Assembly: GCA_023150555.1 (NCBI GenBank)
Contig: JAKLKQ010000015.1
Location: 54,596-118,595, forward strand
Length of the DNA stretch: 64,000 nucleotides
Reading direction: 5' to 3'
Source of the DNA: Planctomycetota bacterium
GTDB lineage: Bacteria > Planctomycetota > SZUA-567 > H5-PLA8
In this document: positions 56,566 to 64,000 of the stretch, piece after piece
How positions within the stretch are numbered: position 1 is the stretch's first letter
Layout: every line of letters starts with the position of its first letter
The notes under the pieces: generated by a model
Database searches by the model: none
The model's input: the letters and a program-made list of their open reading frames with translations, nothing else
Told to the model about the DNA's origin: nothing
Position numbers and translations under genes: made by a program

Positions 56566-57273
56566 GTGCGGACGCTCGAGATCCTGCGCCTTGCCGGCCC
56601 CCGTTCTTACGCCGAAGCGCGCCGCCTGCAGGACGACCTGGCCGCCGGGCTGAGCGACCCCAAGCTCCGCCGCGCGCGCCTGGTCCTGCTCGAGCACAGC
56701 CCCGTCTACGCGTTGGGGCGTTCGACCGCCGGCAAGCACCTGTTCGGCGAGGCCTCGGAGCTGGCGCAGCGCACCGGCGCGGAAGTCGTCGAGGCCGATC
56801 GCGGGGGCTCGGTGACCTACCACGGGCCGGGACAGCTGACCGCGTACTTGCTGCTGAACCTGAAGGCCTGGGACGTGACCATTCACGCGCATCTCTGGAA
56901 CCTCGAGGAGGCCGCGCTGCGCGCGCTGAAGCGCTTCGGCGTAGCGGGCTACCGCGTCGAACACATGACGGGGGTGTGGTGCGACGCCACGCCCGGCCCA
57001 GCCAAGGTCTGCGCCATCGGCGCCGGGTGCAGCCGCTGGGTCACGTACCACGGGCTGGGCCTGAACGTGGACCTGGACCTGGCGCCCTTCGGCGAGATCG
57101 ACCCCTGCGGCCTGGGGCGCAAGCCGGTCACCTCGCTGGCGAAGCTGCTGGGCCGCGCCGTAAAGATTCGCGAAGCCGCCGCAGCGCTGGTGCCGGCCTT
57201 CGAGGAGGTCCTGGGCGCCGAGTCCGCGTTCCTGAGCGCCGAGGCCCCGGCACGCAGCGGGAGCAAGGCATGA
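56566..57273 (+). CDS. lipB: Octanoyl-[acyl-carrier-protein]:protein N-octanoyltransferase LipB
   Basis: This 235-residue enzyme moves octanoate from ACP to apo-lipoyl domains, the first step of lipoate synthesis. Motifs: 'LLEHSPVYALGRS', 'EADRGGSVTYHGPGQLTAYLLLNL', 'KVCAIGAGCSRWVTYHGLGLNVDLDL' (conserved Lys) and 'FGEIDPCGL' with the catalytic Cys. It begins at GTG one base after the GH57 stop, and the next gene overlaps its TGA (ATGA). lipA is not in the window. Confidence 0.95.
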   Translation: MRTLEILRLAGPRSYAEARRLQDDLAAGLSDPKLRRARLVLLEHSPVYALGRSTAGKHLFGEASELAQRTGAEVVEADRGGSVTYHGPGQLTAYLLLNLKAWDVTIHAHLWNLEEAALRALKRFGVAGYRVEHMTGVWCDATPGPAKVCAIGAGCSRWVTYHGLGLNVDLDLAPFGEIDPCGLGRKPVTSLAKLLGRAVKIREAAAALVPAFEEVLGAESAFLSAEAPARSGSKA

Positions 57274-58769
57274 GCCACCGGCTGTATTGGGGCGACCTGC
57301 ACAACCACTGTTCGATCAGCTACGGACACGGCTCGACGGCCCAGGCCCTGGCCCGCGCCCGCGCGCAGCTGGATTTCTGCTCGATCACCGGCCACGCCTT
57401 CTGGCCCGACATGCCCACCGACCGCGCGGTCTACGGCGAGATCATCGACTACCACAACGAGGGCTTCGCGCGCCTGGCGCGCAACTGGCCGAAGCTGCTG
57501 GCCGCCAAGACCGCCGCGACGAAGGAGGGCGCGTTCGTCGCCTTCCCCAGCTACGAGTGGCACTCGCGGAAGTACGGCGACCACAATGTGTATGCCATGG
57601 GCGGCGAACTGCCCTTGAAGGACGCGCCGGACCTGCCCGCGCTGCGCGCTGTGGCGAAAGCAGGCAACGCGCTGATGATCCCGCACCACATCGGCTACGC
57701 CGCCGGGTACCGCGGCATCGATTGGACCCACTATCGCCCAGACGTCTCGCCCTTCGTCGAGATCTACTCGCTGCACGGCTGCTCGCTGGACGAGCAGGCC
57801 CCCTACCCCATGATCCACGACATGGGCCCGCGCGACTGGGGCAGCACGGCCGAGGCCGGTTGGCAGATGGGCCACCGCTTCGGCATCGTCGCCAGCACCG
57901 ACCACCACGCCGGCTACCCCGGCAGCCACAGCGACGGGCGCATGGGCGTCTTCGCCGCGGCCCTGACCCGCGAGGCGCTCTTCGAGGCCTTCCGCGCGCG
58001 GCGCGTCTACGCCGCCACCGGCGACAAGATCGACGCGCGCCTGTTCCTCGACGGCGCGTGGATTGGCGAATCCGTCAAGGCGCCGAGCATGCGCCGTTTC
58101 ACCTACGCTGTCGCCGGCAGCGACGGCCTGAACAAGGTCGAGCTGCTCAAGAACGGCCGCGTCGTGCACCGCGCCTTCCCGCAAGCCGGCGGACCGGAGA
58201 CCGGGCGCTACCGCCTGCGCCTCACCTGGGGCTGGGGCAAGAAGGGGGAGCCGGTGCGCTGGGAAGGCCGCCTGAGCCTCACGGCGGGCGCGGTTACCTG
58301 CGTCGAGACCTGTTTCAGCGGGCAGGCCGTCGTGGCACCCAGTGCGGCGGTGAAGAGTGACGCGGAAATCCCCGACGAGATCGATCTGCCCCACGAACTG
58401 CTCGAACAGAGCGCCAAAGCAGTTGCCTGGCGCAGCATCACCGCCGGGAACATCTCCATGCGCCACGGCACCATGCAGGCGCTGAGCGTGGCCCTGGAGG
58501 CCCAGCCAGGCGCGAAAGTCGCCGTGGAGGTCAATGGGCAGCGCTACGAGCACCCCCTGGAAGAGCTGCTCGCCGGAGGCCGTGCGCATTACCTGCGCGG
58601 CTGGCGCAGCGAGGCGATCCGCATCGGTCCGGCCGTGCCGGAAGCGGCCTGCCGCGTGGCGGGGACCTTCGAGGACGAGCCCGAGCGCGACGTGGACGTT
58701 TACCGCCTGCAGGCCGCCCAGCACAACGGCCAATGCGCCTGGCTGACGCCGATCTGGGCCGAACGCTGA
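57270..58769 (+). CDS. DUF3604/PHP-like metal-dependent hydrolase family protein
   Basis: This 499-residue protein begins 'MSHRLYWGDLHNHCSISYGHG', the PHP-like HxH motif of the DUF3604 family. Further metal-site candidates are 'SITGHAFWPDM', 'FPSYEWHSRKYGDHNVYAMG', 'MIPHHIGYAAG', 'EIYSLHGCS' and 'GIVASTDHHAGYPGS'. A beta-sandwich follows (about 255-499). Its reaction is unknown; DUF3604 genes often lie near sulfatase or glycan-degradation genes. It overlaps lipB by 4 bases and is the last gene before the terminator at 58777. Confidence 0.85.
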   Translation: MSHRLYWGDLHNHCSISYGHGSTAQALARARAQLDFCSITGHAFWPDMPTDRAVYGEIIDYHNEGFARLARNWPKLLAAKTAATKEGAFVAFPSYEWHSRKYGDHNVYAMGGELPLKDAPDLPALRAVAKAGNALMIPHHIGYAAGYRGIDWTHYRPDVSPFVEIYSLHGCSLDEQAPYPMIHDMGPRDWGSTAEAGWQMGHRFGIVASTDHHAGYPGSHSDGRMGVFAAALTREALFEAFRARRVYAATGDKIDARLFLDGAWIGESVKAPSMRRFTYAVAGSDGLNKVELLKNGRVVHRAFPQAGGPETGRYRLRLTWGWGKKGEPVRWEGRLSLTAGAVTCVETCFSGQAVVAPSAAVKSDAEIPDEIDLPHELLEQSAKAVAWRSITAGNISMRHGTMQALSVALEAQPGAKVAVEVNGQRYEHPLEELLAGGRAHYLRGWRSEAIRIGPAVPEAACRVAGTFEDEPERDVDVYRLQAAQHNGQCAWLTPIWAER

Positions 58770-58776
58770 GCACAAA

Positions 58777-58802
58777 AAAACGGCCCTTGATAGGGCCGTT
58801 TT
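58777..58802. terminator. Bidirectional Rho-independent terminator
   Basis: AAAACGGCCCT-tgat-AGGGCCGTTTT is an 11-bp perfect stem with a tetraloop, with T-runs on both strands (seven A's at 58774-58780; TTTTGCTTT on the right). It ends both the GH57-lipB-DUF3604 operon and the convergent PilZ gene. Confidence 0.95.
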
Positions 58803-58829
58803 GCTTTCCTGCGATGGTTTTGCGCGCGC

Positions 58830-59288
58830 TTAGACGTTGACGAAGATCTCTTCAAACTTCACGCCCAGGCCACCGGTCTCCGCGTCGAAGCGGACAGGCT
58901 TGGCCTCGATGCCGATGCCTTCGTACTCGCCGCCCCGCAGCACCAACTCGACCTTGAACTTGGCGGCCGGGAAGCAGCATTTCTCGGTCAGCAGCTTTCC
59001 CAGCAACGCACCGGAGGGCGAAATGTTCAGGATCACGGCGCGGCCGGCGTCGAAAACGGTGCCATCGTCGAGGATCAAGCGGACGCGGGTCTCGATCTCG
59101 ACCGGCGTGCGGCGCGACTCGCGGTAATGCGTGCGCATGTGGTCGAAGAATTCGGCGGCGCGCTCGGCGGCACGGAAAACGTTGCGGCCCAGGGCGGCGG
59201 CATTCAGCATGCGTTCGGGGGAGACGGGGCGTTCGGCAACGGCCTTGGCGTCCAGGACGACCCGGGATTCGGTGGCTTCGATAACCAT
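58830..59288 (-). CDS. PilZ-domain protein
   Basis: This 152-residue protein has an N-terminal segment (1-45) that is helical and a C-terminal PilZ domain. The c-di-GMP-binding signature is present: an Arg-rich switch 'YRESRRTPVEIETRV' and 'ILNISPSGALLG' (N-x-S-x-x-G). It therefore probably binds cyclic di-GMP; its partner is unknown. The ATG at 59288 has AAGGAG at good spacing. A longer frame upstream (to 59570) lacks coding character. Confidence 0.85.
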   Translation of the reverse strand: MVIEATESRVVLDAKAVAERPVSPERMLNAAALGRNVFRAAERAAEFFDHMRTHYRESRRTPVEIETRVRLILDDGTVFDAGRAVILNISPSGALLGKLLTEKCCFPAAKFKVELVLRGGEYEGIGIEAKPVRFDAETGGLGVKFEEIFVNV

Positions 59289-59426
59289 AGCCGTACTCCT
59301 TGGGAGGGGTTCACAGAGGGATTGGCAGGGGATTGTGCGGGACGGTCCGGCACCCCCCTCAACCCCGCTCCAGGGGTATCGGCGGTGCGGCAGCCGGCCT
59401 AAAGGCAATAAAAGGAAGCGGTGCGC

Positions 59427-59458
59427 AAAAAAAGCCCCGGGCGCGGAAGGCCCGGGGC
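59427..59458 (-). terminator. Rho-independent terminator of the DUF3352-like gene
   Basis: On the minus strand GCCCCGGGC-cttccgc-GCCCGGGGC forms a perfect 9-bp stem followed by seven U's (the A-run at 59427-59433). It lies 30 bases after the stop at 59488. Confidence 0.92.
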
Positions 59459-59487
59459 GGTGAATCAAGCGTGATGCGAAGCGCGAG

Positions 59488-62124
59488 CTACTGCCCGATG
59501 CCCGCCCTCCCGGGCAGCTTGGGAACGGGGTTCTTCTTCGGACCTGCGGCGCCACCGCCGTCGCCGCCAAGGCCCTGCACCTTGGTGGTGGTGGGCGCGG
59601 GCGCTTCCAGCTTCTCCAGCTGCTGGTCGACGTCGGCTTCCAGGTCCATGGTGGTGAAATCGACCAGGCCCGCGAGCTTGCGCTTCAGGCGCGGCGAAAG
59701 GTAGACGCGGATCTGGTTGTTCATCAGCAGCACGTGGTGGAAGGATTTGAAGCCGCGCTCCACCGATCCGTGCACCATCGTGGGGCGGTGCTCGTAGACC
59801 AGGATCCCGTCGGACAGGTCCGTCAAGTCGTGGTCGGGCACGTACTCGAGGTTGGTCTTCTCGACGACATCCACGTCGCTCCAGGTCTTCACCGCGCCGG
59901 GATTGAATGGCGAGCTGAAGACATCGCTGATGCGGTCCAACGGGATGAATTCGCTCAACTCGCTTAGGTGCGAAGGGAAGCGGTCGTTTTCGGCCGCGAA
60001 CAGATGCAGGGCAAGGCTGATCTCGCGCATGTTGCGGATGATGCGCAGGCTGGTGGCCACGCGCTGCTGCTCGAACTCCTGGGGCAGCTTGACCACCCGG
60101 TACAGGGCAAAGGTGGGCAGGATGCCCGTGGTCGAGACCAGGTCGTACTGGTTGCCGCTGTTGGTCTGCGTGCGGGAGAAGCCCACGTTGCCCGCATGCG
60201 GCGCCAGGACCTTCTCGCGCGGGATCTTCTTCTTGTCGTCGTCCTTCAGCTCCATGGTGCGCACCAGCCAGGGCTCGAAGGTGCGGTAGTAGGCCATCGA
60301 AAGCAGCTTCTCGTCCAGATACAGGAAGCCGTCGCGGTCCTCGCCGAAAGCGTCCAGCAACGACTTGAAGCCCGGCTGCTCCGCCAGCGACTGTTCCAGG
60401 GCCTGCGTCTGGCGCAGGGCCTTCTGCAGGGCCTTGAGATTGTCGCTGAGCACCAGGAACTTGCGGCTCTGTTCGCCCGCCTTGCGCGGAATCACGTCCA
60501 CATCCTCGGCGTACGAGACGAACCAGGGCTTCCGCGCGGGCCCGTCGATGGAGACGTTGACCACCTTGCCGGCCTGCCCCAGCCCGCCCAGGAACGGATG
60601 CAGGACGCCGTCGGGCTTGACCTCGCCGACTTCCGCGCCTTCCTGGTACCAGACGGTGCCGTTATTGAAGATCACGTCGCGGTAGGGGATCTGGCTGTTC
60701 TCGCGGATCTTGGATAGCACGGCGCCCAGGCGCGCCACGTCGCGGTTGAACTCGAGCGCGATCACCATCGGATGCACCGATTGGAAGTTGCCGCCGTCGT
60801 AGGAGACGCCGCGGCGATAGCCCAGCCACACGGCGCACTCGCCCTTGAACGCCTTCAGTTCCTCGTAGACCTTATCGGGGTTGTCGACGTTGAGCAGCTC
60901 CATCAGGCGGTCCACGATGGTCTGCTTGTTGTTGGTGTCCCCGAACGATTTGTTCAGCGGATCGTCGTGGTTCGCGTGGGCGTGCTTGAGGAGTTCCACC
61001 AGGTCATAGCTGCGGGACCAGTAGGCCAGCGCGTCGCGCGGCACCAGGTAGGCCGTCAGCGAGCGCACCGGCGCCGGCGGAGCGTTATTCCCCAGGGTGC
61101 TGGGCAGGACGATCTTTTCGCGAACCAGCCCGGCGTCCTTGCCTTCGCCGAACTGCAGCCCCACAGCCAGCTTCAGGTCGCCTTCGACGCGCAGATGCTC
61201 CTGGATGCGCTTGACCCCATCCTGCAGGCGCGGATCCAGCTTGGCAATCAGGGCCGCCGGCATGTTGATGTAGGCCTCGGCGTGCTGCGCAGCGCCGATC
61301 TGGCGCTGCGAGGTCAGGAAGTTCTCGGCGCGGGCCAGCGTGTCGCGGCGGCCTTCGTGGTAAGCGCGCACGGCGTTCTCAACCATGCCTTCGCCCTGGC
61401 CGTAGATGAACAGGTTCTCGACGAAGGCCCAGCCTTCGTGCAGGTTCAGCGGCTGGCAGTAGATGTCCTGGACGACGTAGGGCCCCACCGACTTGGGCTT
61501 GTGCTCGTAGCGCAGGCGGTCGCGCGTGAGCTTGGTCCGGTACAGGTCCATCAGCTGCTCGATAATGGCCTTCTTGCGCGGGCCATCGATGTTCACCGGC
61601 AGGTCGAAGACCACGAGGAAGCGGTGGCTGATAACCTTGGTGTTGCCGCCGGCCGCAGCGGGGTCCTCGCCGGGCGGTTCGATCGCCACCGCTGCGGTGC
61701 CCTGGAACTGCTGGAAGGCCTTTTCGATCAGGTCCAGCTCGAACGCCCGACGGCGCTTCTCGAAGTCCGCGCGCGTGCCGTCGCCGTTGATGTAATTTTC
61801 CTTCAGCAGGCCCCAGCTCTCGGACAGCAGTTCGGCGATCGATTCCTCGTTGACCAAGCCCGACAAATGGCTCTTGTCGTAGGCGGCCTTCGCTTTCTGG
61901 TAATTCGACGTGGCCAGGTACAGGACGGTCTTGTCGGAAATGACCTGTTCAGGCTTCAGGCGCTTCCAAGAGGGGCCGGCGACGGGTTCGAACTCGGGCG
62001 GCGGCGGCTCCGCAGTGGGCTCATCGCCTTCTGCCCAGACGGGGCTCTGCGCCGCCAGACACGCCACCCCGACGACCATGGCCAGGGCCCAACCAGACCG
62101 GCACGTGCTATCACGCTTCGTCAT
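59488..62124 (-). CDS. Large exported protein, DUF3352-like with a pseudopilin-like segment
   Basis: This 878-residue protein has a signal peptide (about 1-31, VGVACLAAQSPVWA). The central part (about 240-640) resembles DUF3352-type extracellular proteins seen in planctomycete-like bacteria ('NMPAALIAKLDPRLQDGVKRIQEHL'). Near the C-terminus (about 720-770) a stretch 'RIIRNMREISLALHLFAAENDRFPSHLSELSEFIPL' and 'DVFSSPFNPG' resembles the mature part of type-II pseudopilins/GspG, but without the prepilin peptidase site or N-terminal hydrophobic helix. The tail is Pro/Gly-rich. Function unknown. A GGAG lies 14 bases before the ATG. Confidence 0.8.
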   Translation of the reverse strand: MTKRDSTCRSGWALAMVVGVACLAAQSPVWAEGDEPTAEPPPPEFEPVAGPSWKRLKPEQVISDKTVLYLATSNYQKAKAAYDKSHLSGLVNEESIAELLSESWGLLKENYINGDGTRADFEKRRRAFELDLIEKAFQQFQGTAAVAIEPPGEDPAAAGGNTKVISHRFLVVFDLPVNIDGPRKKAIIEQLMDLYRTKLTRDRLRYEHKPKSVGPYVVQDIYCQPLNLHEGWAFVENLFIYGQGEGMVENAVRAYHEGRRDTLARAENFLTSQRQIGAAQHAEAYINMPAALIAKLDPRLQDGVKRIQEHLRVEGDLKLAVGLQFGEGKDAGLVREKIVLPSTLGNNAPPAPVRSLTAYLVPRDALAYWSRSYDLVELLKHAHANHDDPLNKSFGDTNNKQTIVDRLMELLNVDNPDKVYEELKAFKGECAVWLGYRRGVSYDGGNFQSVHPMVIALEFNRDVARLGAVLSKIRENSQIPYRDVIFNNGTVWYQEGAEVGEVKPDGVLHPFLGGLGQAGKVVNVSIDGPARKPWFVSYAEDVDVIPRKAGEQSRKFLVLSDNLKALQKALRQTQALEQSLAEQPGFKSLLDAFGEDRDGFLYLDEKLLSMAYYRTFEPWLVRTMELKDDDKKKIPREKVLAPHAGNVGFSRTQTNSGNQYDLVSTTGILPTFALYRVVKLPQEFEQQRVATSLRIIRNMREISLALHLFAAENDRFPSHLSELSEFIPLDRISDVFSSPFNPGAVKTWSDVDVVEKTNLEYVPDHDLTDLSDGILVYEHRPTMVHGSVERGFKSFHHVLLMNNQIRVYLSPRLKRKLAGLVDFTTMDLEADVDQQLEKLEAPAPTTTKVQGLGGDGGGAAGPKKNPVPKLPGRAGIGQ

Positions 62125-62374
62125 GGCGAGGTTCTGACTCCTATTCTATTGGCGGGATCCCCACCGGGCAGCTGCCGCTGCCGCGACGCCCAATGAGCAT
62201 CCTACCTCAAACCCTGGTACCCATGCAAAGTCCCGCCATAATCCCTGCTTTTCGACCACAATCCAGCAAATTTCTATGGCTGGACGACTTAGAGAGATTA
62301 GCGGCTCCAGTTGGCACTTGTTTCGGCTGGATTGGGAATTAAACGATAGTTTTTTACTTCACAAGGAGCACTGC

Positions 62375-63301
62375 ATGCCGAGCTCGAACCGAAAATCATC
62401 CAAACACGCTTTGCGCCAGAAACTCTACGCTTTGCTGGGCGATTTACCTCCCCGCGGCGCTCCGTTGCGCGCCAAGCTCATCGCCGAGGAGCCCACGGAG
62501 CACTACATCCTCGAGCGCCTCGTCCTCGAAGTCCCGGGGCGTGACGGCATACCGGCCGTCTACTGCAAGCCGCGGGCGGGCAAGGCGCCGCGGCCGGCAG
62601 TGCTCTACAACCATGCGCACGGCGGCGGGAGCACCATCGGCAAGCGCGAACTCCACCAGCCGCGCGGCGGCTTCCAGTCGCCGCCGTACGCCGAGGCCCT
62701 CGCCAAGAAGGGCATCGCGAGTCTCTGCATCGACCAGGTCAACTTCGGCGAGCGCCATCTCGGCGACGAGCTGGACCTCTTCAAGGAGACGCTCTGGCGC
62801 GGCCAGGTCCTGTGGGGCCTGATGGTCTACGACAATCTGCGCGCGCTGGATTACCTGGCGGCGCGCGAGGACGTCGATGCGGGGCGCATCGCGGCGCTGG
62901 GGCTCTCGATGGGCAGCACGATGTCGTGGTGGACGGGGGCGCTCAGCGAAAAAATCAAGGTCGTGGTGGACCTGTGCTGCATGACGGACTACCACGAACT
63001 CATCCGCATCCAGGGCCTGAAGGGCCACGGCATCTACTACTTCGTGCCGGGGCTGCTCAAGCACTTCGACGAGGTCGCGATCAACGAACTGATCGTCCCG
63101 CGCGCGCACCTGAGCCTCAACGGCAACCTCGATCCGCTTACGCCGCCGGCGGGGCTGGACCGCATCGACCGCGAGCTCACGAAGGCGTACAAGGCGGCCG
63201 GCGCGCCGGAGAAGTGGAAGATGTTCCGCCGCGACGCCAACCATTTCGAGACCGCCGAGATGCGCGCGGAGGTCCTCGCCTGGCTCGACCGCTGGCTGTA
63301 A
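62375..63301 (+). CDS. Alpha/beta-hydrolase (dienelactone-hydrolase/acetyl-esterase-like)
   Basis: This 308-residue serine hydrolase has the nucleophile motif G-L-S-M-G in '[16 protein letters not shown]' (about residue 205), the oxyanion region '[16 protein letters not shown]', and a C-terminal '[12 protein letters not shown]' with the catalytic His. The acid is probably in '[13 protein letters not shown]'. It belongs to the group of acetyl-xylan-esterase/dienelactone-hydrolase-like proteins; substrate unknown. No signal peptide is seen. The start at 62375 is chosen because AAGGAG precedes it; an upstream ATG at 62276 is in non-coding-looking DNA. Confidence 0.85.
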   Translation: MPSSNRKSSKHALRQKLYALLGDLPPRGAPLRAKLIAEEPTEHYILERLVLEVPGRDGIPAVYCKPRAGKAPRPAVLYNHAHGGGSTIGKRELHQPRGGFQSPPYAEALAKKGIASLCIDQVNFGERHLGDELDLFKETLWRGQVLWGLMVYDNLRALDYLAAREDVDAGRIAALGLSMGSTMSWWTGALSEKIKVVVDLCCMTDYHELIRIQGLKGHGIYYFVPGLLKHFDEVAINELIVPRAHLSLNGNLDPLTPPAGLDRIDRELTKAYKAAGAPEKWKMFRRDANHFETAEMRAEVLAWLDRWL

Positions 63302-63363
63302 TGCGGGCTTCTTTCGAGGAGGCACGCCGCCGCGCGGCGCTTTAAAGCTGCTACGACGGAGCG

Positions 63364-63375
63364 TATACTTCTGCC
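63364..63375 (+). promoter_or_regulatory. -10 box directly before queD (leaderless)
   Basis: TATACT (63364-63369) followed by six bases and the ATG at 63376. No Shine-Dalgarno; a leaderless or nearly leaderless transcript is predicted. Confidence 0.5.
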
Positions 63376-63738
63376 ATGAACGCGACGCTGGCCAAGACCT
63401 TCACCTTCGAGGCCGCCCACCGCCTCCCCAACGCGCCGGAAGGCAACAAGTGCCGCCGGCTGCACGGCCACAGCTTCGGCATCGACGTGGTCGTCAGCGG
63501 GCCCGTCGATCCGCACACCGGCTGGGTGATGGACTTCGCCGAACTGAAGGCCGTCGCTGGGCCCATCGTCGACGCGCTCGACCACCGTTTCCTCAACGAG
63601 ATCGAAGGCCTCGAGAACCCCACCAGCGAGGTCCTCGCGCGGTGGCTCTGGGAGCGCCTGCGCCCCAAGCTCCCGCTGCTCTCCGCCGTGATCGTGAAGG
63701 AGACCTGCACGGCGCGCTGCGAGTACCGCGGCGAGTAG
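63376..63738 (+). CDS. queD: 6-pyruvoyl-tetrahydropterin synthase/QueD family (6-carboxy-tetrahydropterin synthase)
   Basis: This 120-residue T-fold enzyme converts dihydroneopterin triphosphate to 6-carboxy-tetrahydropterin, an early step to queuosine. Zinc ligands His15, His30 and His32 are present ('FEAAHRLPN', '[10 protein letters not shown]') with the catalytic Cys26. Also seen are '[10 protein letters not shown]', 'LDHRFLNE' and '[14 protein letters not shown]', and the C-terminal '[11 protein letters not shown]' with the conserved Glu. The length is canonical. queC, queE and queF are not in the window. It is transcribed alone ahead of the tRNA. Confidence 0.93.
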   Translation: MNATLAKTFTFEAAHRLPNAPEGNKCRRLHGHSFGIDVVVSGPVDPHTGWVMDFAELKAVAGPIVDALDHRFLNEIEGLENPTSEVLARWLWERLRPKLPLLSAVIVKETCTARCEYRGE

Positions 63739-63775
63739 GCCTGAGCGCAGCGCAACGAAGTTCAGGGCAAAAAGA

Positions 63776-63808
63776 CCCGCAACCCAAAAGGCCACTGAGG
63801 GTTGCGGG
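63776..63808. repeat. 10-bp perfect inverted repeat after queD
   Basis: CCCGCAACCC and GGGTTGCGGG flank a 13-base loop. There is no T-run, so it is a doubtful terminator. It may instead be a binding site or a Rho-type stalling hairpin. A weaker CCTGA...TCAGG repeat precedes it at about 63740-63766. Confidence 0.45.
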
Positions 63809-63841
63809 GCCAATACAAGAGGTGCCGCCGCCCCAAGTGGC

Positions 63842-63871
63842 TTGACACCAACCCGCTAATCCTTATATCTA
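63842..63871 (+). promoter_or_regulatory. Promoter of tRNA-Gly
   Basis: A consensus -35 TTGACA (63842-63847) is followed after 16-18 bp by TATATC/TATCTA (63864-63871). The start would lie about 15 bases before the mature tRNA. Confidence 0.75.
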
Positions 63872-63894
63872 GAGTGCGTAGGGCGCAGCACAGC

Positions 63895-63969
63895 GCGGGT
63901 GTAGCTCAGTGGTAGAGCGCGACCTTGCCAAGGTCGAAGTCGAGGGTTCGAGCCCCTTCACCCGCTCCA
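63895..63969 (+). tRNA. tRNA-Gly, anticodon GCC
   Basis: The cloverleaf is complete: acceptor GCGGGTG (63895-63901) with CACCCGC (63959-63965), D-arm TAGCTCAGTGGTAGAGC, anticodon loop TTGCCAA, T-loop GGTTCGAGCCCC, discriminator T, and an encoded CCA. The anticodon GCC reads GGC/GGT, common glycine codons in this GC-rich genome. The last 31 bases of the window after it show nothing further. Confidence 0.98.
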
Positions 63970-64000
63970 TTATAAATTCCTGATTTCCCAACCGGTTGTG

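Overview
The window is a GC-rich bacterial chromosome segment. It has short operons, many secreted beta-propeller, TPR and quinoprotein-like proteins, a peptidase-MA protein, a DUF3352-like secreted protein with a pseudopilin-like tail, and GntR regulators fused to LacI-type sensor domains. This protein repertoire is typical of Planctomycetota, Lentisphaerota and neighbouring PVC-type lineages. The placement is an inference from gene content, because no rRNA gene is present. There are no insertion sequences, phage genes or CRISPR arrays.

Region 1 (1-12 kb). The end of secA, a possible small exported protein and an FmdB-like small protein lie on the minus strand. They are followed by an operon encoding a GntR/LacI-type regulator and two secreted FlgD/NHL-type propeller proteins. 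The operon promoter carries a 20-bp perfect palindrome. Upstream of it, facing right, is a strong promoter (TTGACA, 16 bp, TTTAAT, with an AT-rich block before it) that reads into a hairpin-rich segment with no convincing gene, probably an unassigned structured RNA. A Bax-inhibitor-1/YccA protein follows.

Region 2 (12-25 kb). A HEAT-repeat protein and pyruvate kinase (minus) are divergent from a C45-type autoproteolytic hydrolase. A second GntR/LacI-type regulator, with its own inverted-repeat operator, then leads a rightward operon of four secreted Kelch-type propeller proteins. An alpha-oxoamine synthase (BioF/KBL family) with a highly structured 5' leader closes the region. The two regulator-propeller modules are parallel in design and probably respond to small ligands, perhaps sugars.

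Region 3 (25-40 kb). On the minus strand are a 3077-residue exported quinoprotein/TPR/CBM9-like protein, a TPR-peptidase-MA protein, and an AsmA-like membrane protein that is frameshifted. A small c-type-haem (CxxCH) protein with a calcium-loop motif is divergent on the plus strand.

Region 4 (40-54 kb, minus strand). This is a housekeeping run of ribE, ribD, ftsY (with an N-terminal zinc ribbon), a PHP phosphoesterase, nusB, ribH and a nucleotide-sugar epimerase. It is followed by a translationally coupled peptide/oligopeptide ABC importer. Both permeases of that importer carry large extracytoplasmic insertions, and its binding protein has both a lipobox and a C-terminal membrane segment.

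Region 5 (54-64 kb). A coupled operon GH57 glycosidase-lipB-DUF3604/PHP-like protein ends in a bidirectional terminator. After it come a PilZ protein, the DUF3352-like secreted protein, an alpha/beta-hydrolase esterase, a QueD/6-PTPS enzyme and tRNA-Gly(GCC) with its own promoter. Several plus-strand genes have a -10 box 6-7 bases from the ATG, which suggests leaderless transcripts.
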